A stretch of DNA of 64,000 nt, taken from Phycisphaerae bacterium (lineage in GTDB: Bacteria; Planctomycetota; Phycisphaerae; Phycisphaerales; UBA1924). The DNA is taken from contig BJHL01000001.1 of the NCBI GenBank assembly GCA_014192545.1, forward strand, positions 230,380-294,379. Direction: 5' to 3'. Both the position numbers and the translations under genes were made by a program. Under the pieces are notes generated by a model. It saw only the letters and a list, made by a program, of their open reading frames with translations. It was not told the DNA's origin and ran no database searches. Of this stretch, positions 61,861 to 64,000 are shown piece after piece (position 1 is the first letter of the stretch; each line of letters opens with the position of its first letter).

Positions 61861-62452
61861 TAGAAACACAGTGAAGCAATAGAACAATAAGACAGCAAGC
61901 GTCCAGACGCAAGTGTTTGATGCATTCACTAGTTTGTTGCACCGAAACAACTGGTTGCGCTTGTTGCTTGGGTTTGCTGCCGTTGGTTACCAGCAACATA
62001 CCAACAACGACGAGCGCAACACCGGCGATGCGCGTCGGCGTGATGGGGTGCGTAGGCAGGCCGACCAGACCGAAGCGATCGATGATCAGGTGTCCGAGTA
62101 CTTGGCCCGCGACGATGCAGACGATGTAGTTGACGCCGCCGATCTTCGGAACGACGAAGATGGCCGTGCACACGTAGATCGCACCGAGCAAGCCACCAAG
62201 CCATGACCACCACGGGGCTTGGGGCAGTTTGCTGAACTGCGGCGAGCGGCCCAGATCGCTGCCCAGCAGCTTCATGGTGAGTAATACGCCGAGAATGAGC
62301 ATGATGCCGATGAGGAAATTGATGAGGCCGCCATAAAAGGGACTGCCGGCGAGGCCACCGAGTTTTGCATTCATGCCTGGTTGCAGCGTGCTGATGACGC
62401 CCGCGATTCCAGCGGCGAGGAAGAAGCCCACGAGTGAGGCGGAGATATTCAT
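61709..62452 (-). CDS. YdcZ-like (DUF606, EamA/DMT) membrane protein with an overlong C-terminus
   Basis: 247 residues. Residues 1-165 have five predicted helices and match the DUF606/YdcZ pattern (AAGIAGVISTLQPGMNAKLGG, FYGGLINFLIG, WLGGLLGAIYVCTAIFVVPKIGG, VAGQVLGHLIIDRFG, IAGVALVVVGMLLV). The remaining 80 residues (VSVQQTSECIKHLRLDACC... RTHSPARS) do not look conserved and are antisense to the DinB-like gene. The usual stop would be expected near 61930, so a stop-codon loss or frameshift is likely. Family members are probable small-molecule transporters; substrate unknown. Confidence 0.78.
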   Translation of the reverse strand: MNISASLVGFFLAAGIAGVISTLQPGMNAKLGGLAGSPFYGGLINFLIGIMLILGVLLTMKLLGSDLGRSPQFSKLPQAPWWSWLGGLLGAIYVCTAIFVVPKIGGVNYIVCIVAGQVLGHLIIDRFGLVGLPTHPITPTRIAGVALVVVGMLLVTNGSKPKQQAQPVVSVQQTSECIKHLRLDACCLIVLLLHCVSITSQTPATSPSRTSRDVSHARYKSSACLPASPCRAGCVHPRERTHSPARS

Positions 62453-62515
62453 GCGGATAAGTTACCACAACTTGCGTGCGGCGGGGCATAAAAAAAAGAG
62501 ATCACGCGAGCGAGA

Positions 62516-63706
62516 TCAGGCTTTGGGCGCGTCAGGCGCGTCAAAGGCCATGACGATCTGGAAGGTTGGGATCGGATACGCGATACGCAGGCGATACGTG
62601 CGAAAATCAGCAGGATTATGGCCGATTTGCTTGCAGACGCGGCGGATCATCTGGTCGTAGTTGGGAATTTCATCGACTTCAAATCGCTTGGCATCGTCGG
62701 GCACGAGCGTGGGCGTTTCGGAGAAGTTCACGCGATCAAGATCGCGCAGCGGATCGTTAGGATTCGCGGGTCCGCGGCTCGCAGAGTTGTACACGATGAG
62801 TTGCGGGTCGCTCCCTGGGAACAGATCGCGGTGAATCAACGCGTCGCACACGAGCATGCGCACGGGCGTGTCGACGAAGAGTGATACGCCGCGCTTGCGA
62901 GATTCGTTGGTGCCATACTGGCGACTGCCGCAAGCACTGTGGCTGACGGCGAGCATGTCATAGAGCGCGTGCTTATCGATGCGTTCGCCCACGAATCGAT
63001 GGAAGAGTTGCTTGCCGTTGAACTGCGTTTCGAGTTGTGCGGCTTCATTGGTGTAAAGCTCGTGCAGCGAGACGGGGCTTTGCGAAAGATCGGGCTCGAC
63101 TCCGGGCTGGTGGTAAGGTGGCCCGAAGGTAAAGAAGACGGGCGTGTCGGGGCGAAGTCGGCGAAGACCCAGAGCGCCGTGAATGGTCGTGACGGAGATG
63201 ACTTCGCTCTCGGTTGCCGAAGGCGTGAACATCATCGACGTGACCCACGTGTTGGCTTCGACGCCCAGCACTTGCCGCATGCCTTTGAAGACATCACTTC
63301 GCGCGGAGATATCAACCCGGCTGCGCAGTGTGGCGGTCGACGCGCCGATGGCCGCGTGCAGCCCCGCGCGCGTGCCGAAGTAGTCGATGAGTTGATCGAA
63401 GATATCGATTGCGTGATGAGCAGCTTCGATGCGACTGAGCTCGACGCCTTGTTTTGCCGACGCGCGAACGAATTCGCGCAGTGACTCAGGGCCAGGAATG
63501 CGTTCGAGCATTTCCGAAGGCTCGGCGAGAGCGAGGGCGCTAAGGAGTTTGCTCAGCGTAACGCGGCTGAGGCCCAGTTGCTGCGAGAGAGCCGTGGGCG
63601 ATTGATTCGCGCCGGGAAGTGCGTCGACAACTGTTTTGAGCGACTGTGCTAGGCCCCGTGCGGCTGCGTCCAGATCAGGCGTGCTGGTTGCAAGTGAGAT
63701 TGACAT
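62516..63706 (-). CDS. Unknown protein with N-terminal helix-turn-helix
   Basis: 396 residues. A winged-HTH-like unit near 30-60 (SPTALSQQLGLSRVTLSKLLSAL), then a large unrecognised domain with conserved-looking blocks (FTFGPPYHQPGVEPDLS, LFHRFVGERIDKHALYDML, VRMLVCDALIHRDLFPGSDPQL, FEVDEIPNYDQM). ATG 63706 is preceded by GGGAAG. It may be a transcription regulator with a ligand-binding C-terminal domain, but no family is assigned. It is divergent from the cut-off ORF at the window end. Confidence 0.7.
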   Translation of the reverse strand: MSISLATSTPDLDAAARGLAQSLKTVVDALPGANQSPTALSQQLGLSRVTLSKLLSALALAEPSEMLERIPGPESLREFVRASAKQGVELSRIEAAHHAIDIFDQLIDYFGTRAGLHAAIGASTATLRSRVDISARSDVFKGMRQVLGVEANTWVTSMMFTPSATESEVISVTTIHGALGLRRLRPDTPVFFTFGPPYHQPGVEPDLSQSPVSLHELYTNEAAQLETQFNGKQLFHRFVGERIDKHALYDMLAVSHSACGSRQYGTNESRKRGVSLFVDTPVRMLVCDALIHRDLFPGSDPQLIVYNSASRGPANPNDPLRDLDRVNFSETPTLVPDDAKRFEVDEIPNYDQMIRRVCKQIGHNPADFRTYRLRIAYPIPTFQIVMAFDAPDAPKA

Positions 63707-63832
63707 AGTTAACTTCCCGCCGCTTTTTGGACATTCCGCCTTAGTGATAAGTGTAGACGGGGCAAGGTGCTGGAGCGAAAGCAGGCGGGAAGTTGGAGGA
63801 TTGAGGTAAGTTGATCTGTGGTACGATGGAAC

Positions 63833-64000
63833 ATGCACGGCGAAAGTTGGGTCTCAGAATTTCTCGCGAGCGAACAGGCTTGGAGGATGTCGGCGAAGGG
63901 GGCGAGCACCCGATTCACGAGGGCGCTGGTCGCATTCGTGTTTGCGAGTTTGGCGTTCACGGTCGGTGCGATTAATAAGACGCCGATGGTCAAGGTCGCG
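63833..64000 (+). CDS. Start of an ORF cut by the window end (membrane or exported protein)
   Basis: The frame opens at ATG 63833 (MHGESWVSEFLASEQAWRMS) and stays open to the last base, 56 codons. A hydrophobic segment (about 34-48, ALVAFVFASLAFTVGAI) suggests a membrane anchor or signal. A second ATG at 63887 follows GGAGG directly. Too short to name. Confidence 0.4.
   Translation, partial: MHGESWVSEFLASEQAWRMSAKGASTRFTRALVAFVFASLAFTVGAINKTPMVKVA

Overview
The window looks like chromosomal DNA from a planctomycete, most likely of the class Phycisphaerae (moderately high GC). The argument rests on several things seen together. Five large secreted proteins end in paired dockerin-like repeats built around DIDFNNNGVFPEDQD. 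Two DUF4394 proteins end in PEP-CTERM-like tails. There is a planctomycete-style pseudopilin. The outer-membrane cluster is Gram-negative (BamA, OmpH/Skp-like, LpxD, LpxC). There are no rRNA genes and no CRISPR array; one tRNA gene (tRNA-Gln) is present.

Layout. 0-4.2 kb: two paralogous membrane-bound hybrid histidine kinases, the first cut by the window edge. 4.2-14 kb: branched-chain aminotransferase, a DUF4394 protein, an unknown protein, then secreted proteins (an M1-type metallopeptidase, a beta-propeller-like protein, a duplicated domain protein) with dockerin-like tails, plus an FmdB-like protein and a pseudopilin. 14-17.7 kb: glucose-6-phosphate isomerase, an ATP/ADP-translocase-like transporter and a membrane-anchored DUF2726 protein. 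17.7-22.6 kb: a phage-like cassette without virion genes, made of an XRE-S24 repressor, a double-HTH protein, an ABC-type ATPase, an overlapping GNAT protein and a terminase large subunit. 22.6-27.3 kb: a polytopic membrane protein carrying an in-frame palindrome, a REP-associated tyrosine transposase (RAYT) beside a large nested palindrome, an orphan nuoD and a small lipoprotein. 27.3-35.4 kb: pheT and two paralogous dockerin-tailed surface proteins. 35.5-40.8 kb: bamA, ompH/skp, lpxD, lpxC. 41-50 kb: a secreted unknown, recA, tRNA-Gln, a one-domain GlmU-like pyrophosphorylase, prs, rplY, pth, rpsF. 48.6-54.2 kb: two amidohydrolase-family proteins, one very large. 54.4-59.2 kb: a second DUF4394 protein, a RAYT remnant with REP hairpins, and pyruvate dehydrogenase E1-beta and E2 flanking two unknown genes. 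59.3-64 kb: MFS transporter, rlmE, a DinB-like protein, a YdcZ-like transporter, an HTH protein and a cut-off ORF.

Three large-scale patterns stand out. (1) A family of small hairpins with the layout GGTGG, 8-bp arm, 3-nt loop, 8-bp arm is scattered through the window in both intergenic and coding positions, together with one intact and one truncated RAYT. (2) The phage-like terminase cassette at 17.7-22.6 kb pairs TerL with an ATPase/acetyltransferase couple resembling a protein known as a fusion elsewhere. (3) By eye, strand composition flips from G-rich to C-rich near 4.15 kb and back near 35.45 kb regardless of gene direction, as if a 31-kb segment had been inverted.

Start codons were chosen from Shine-Dalgarno spacing and family N-termini. 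All functional calls come from reading the sequence; no database search was run.
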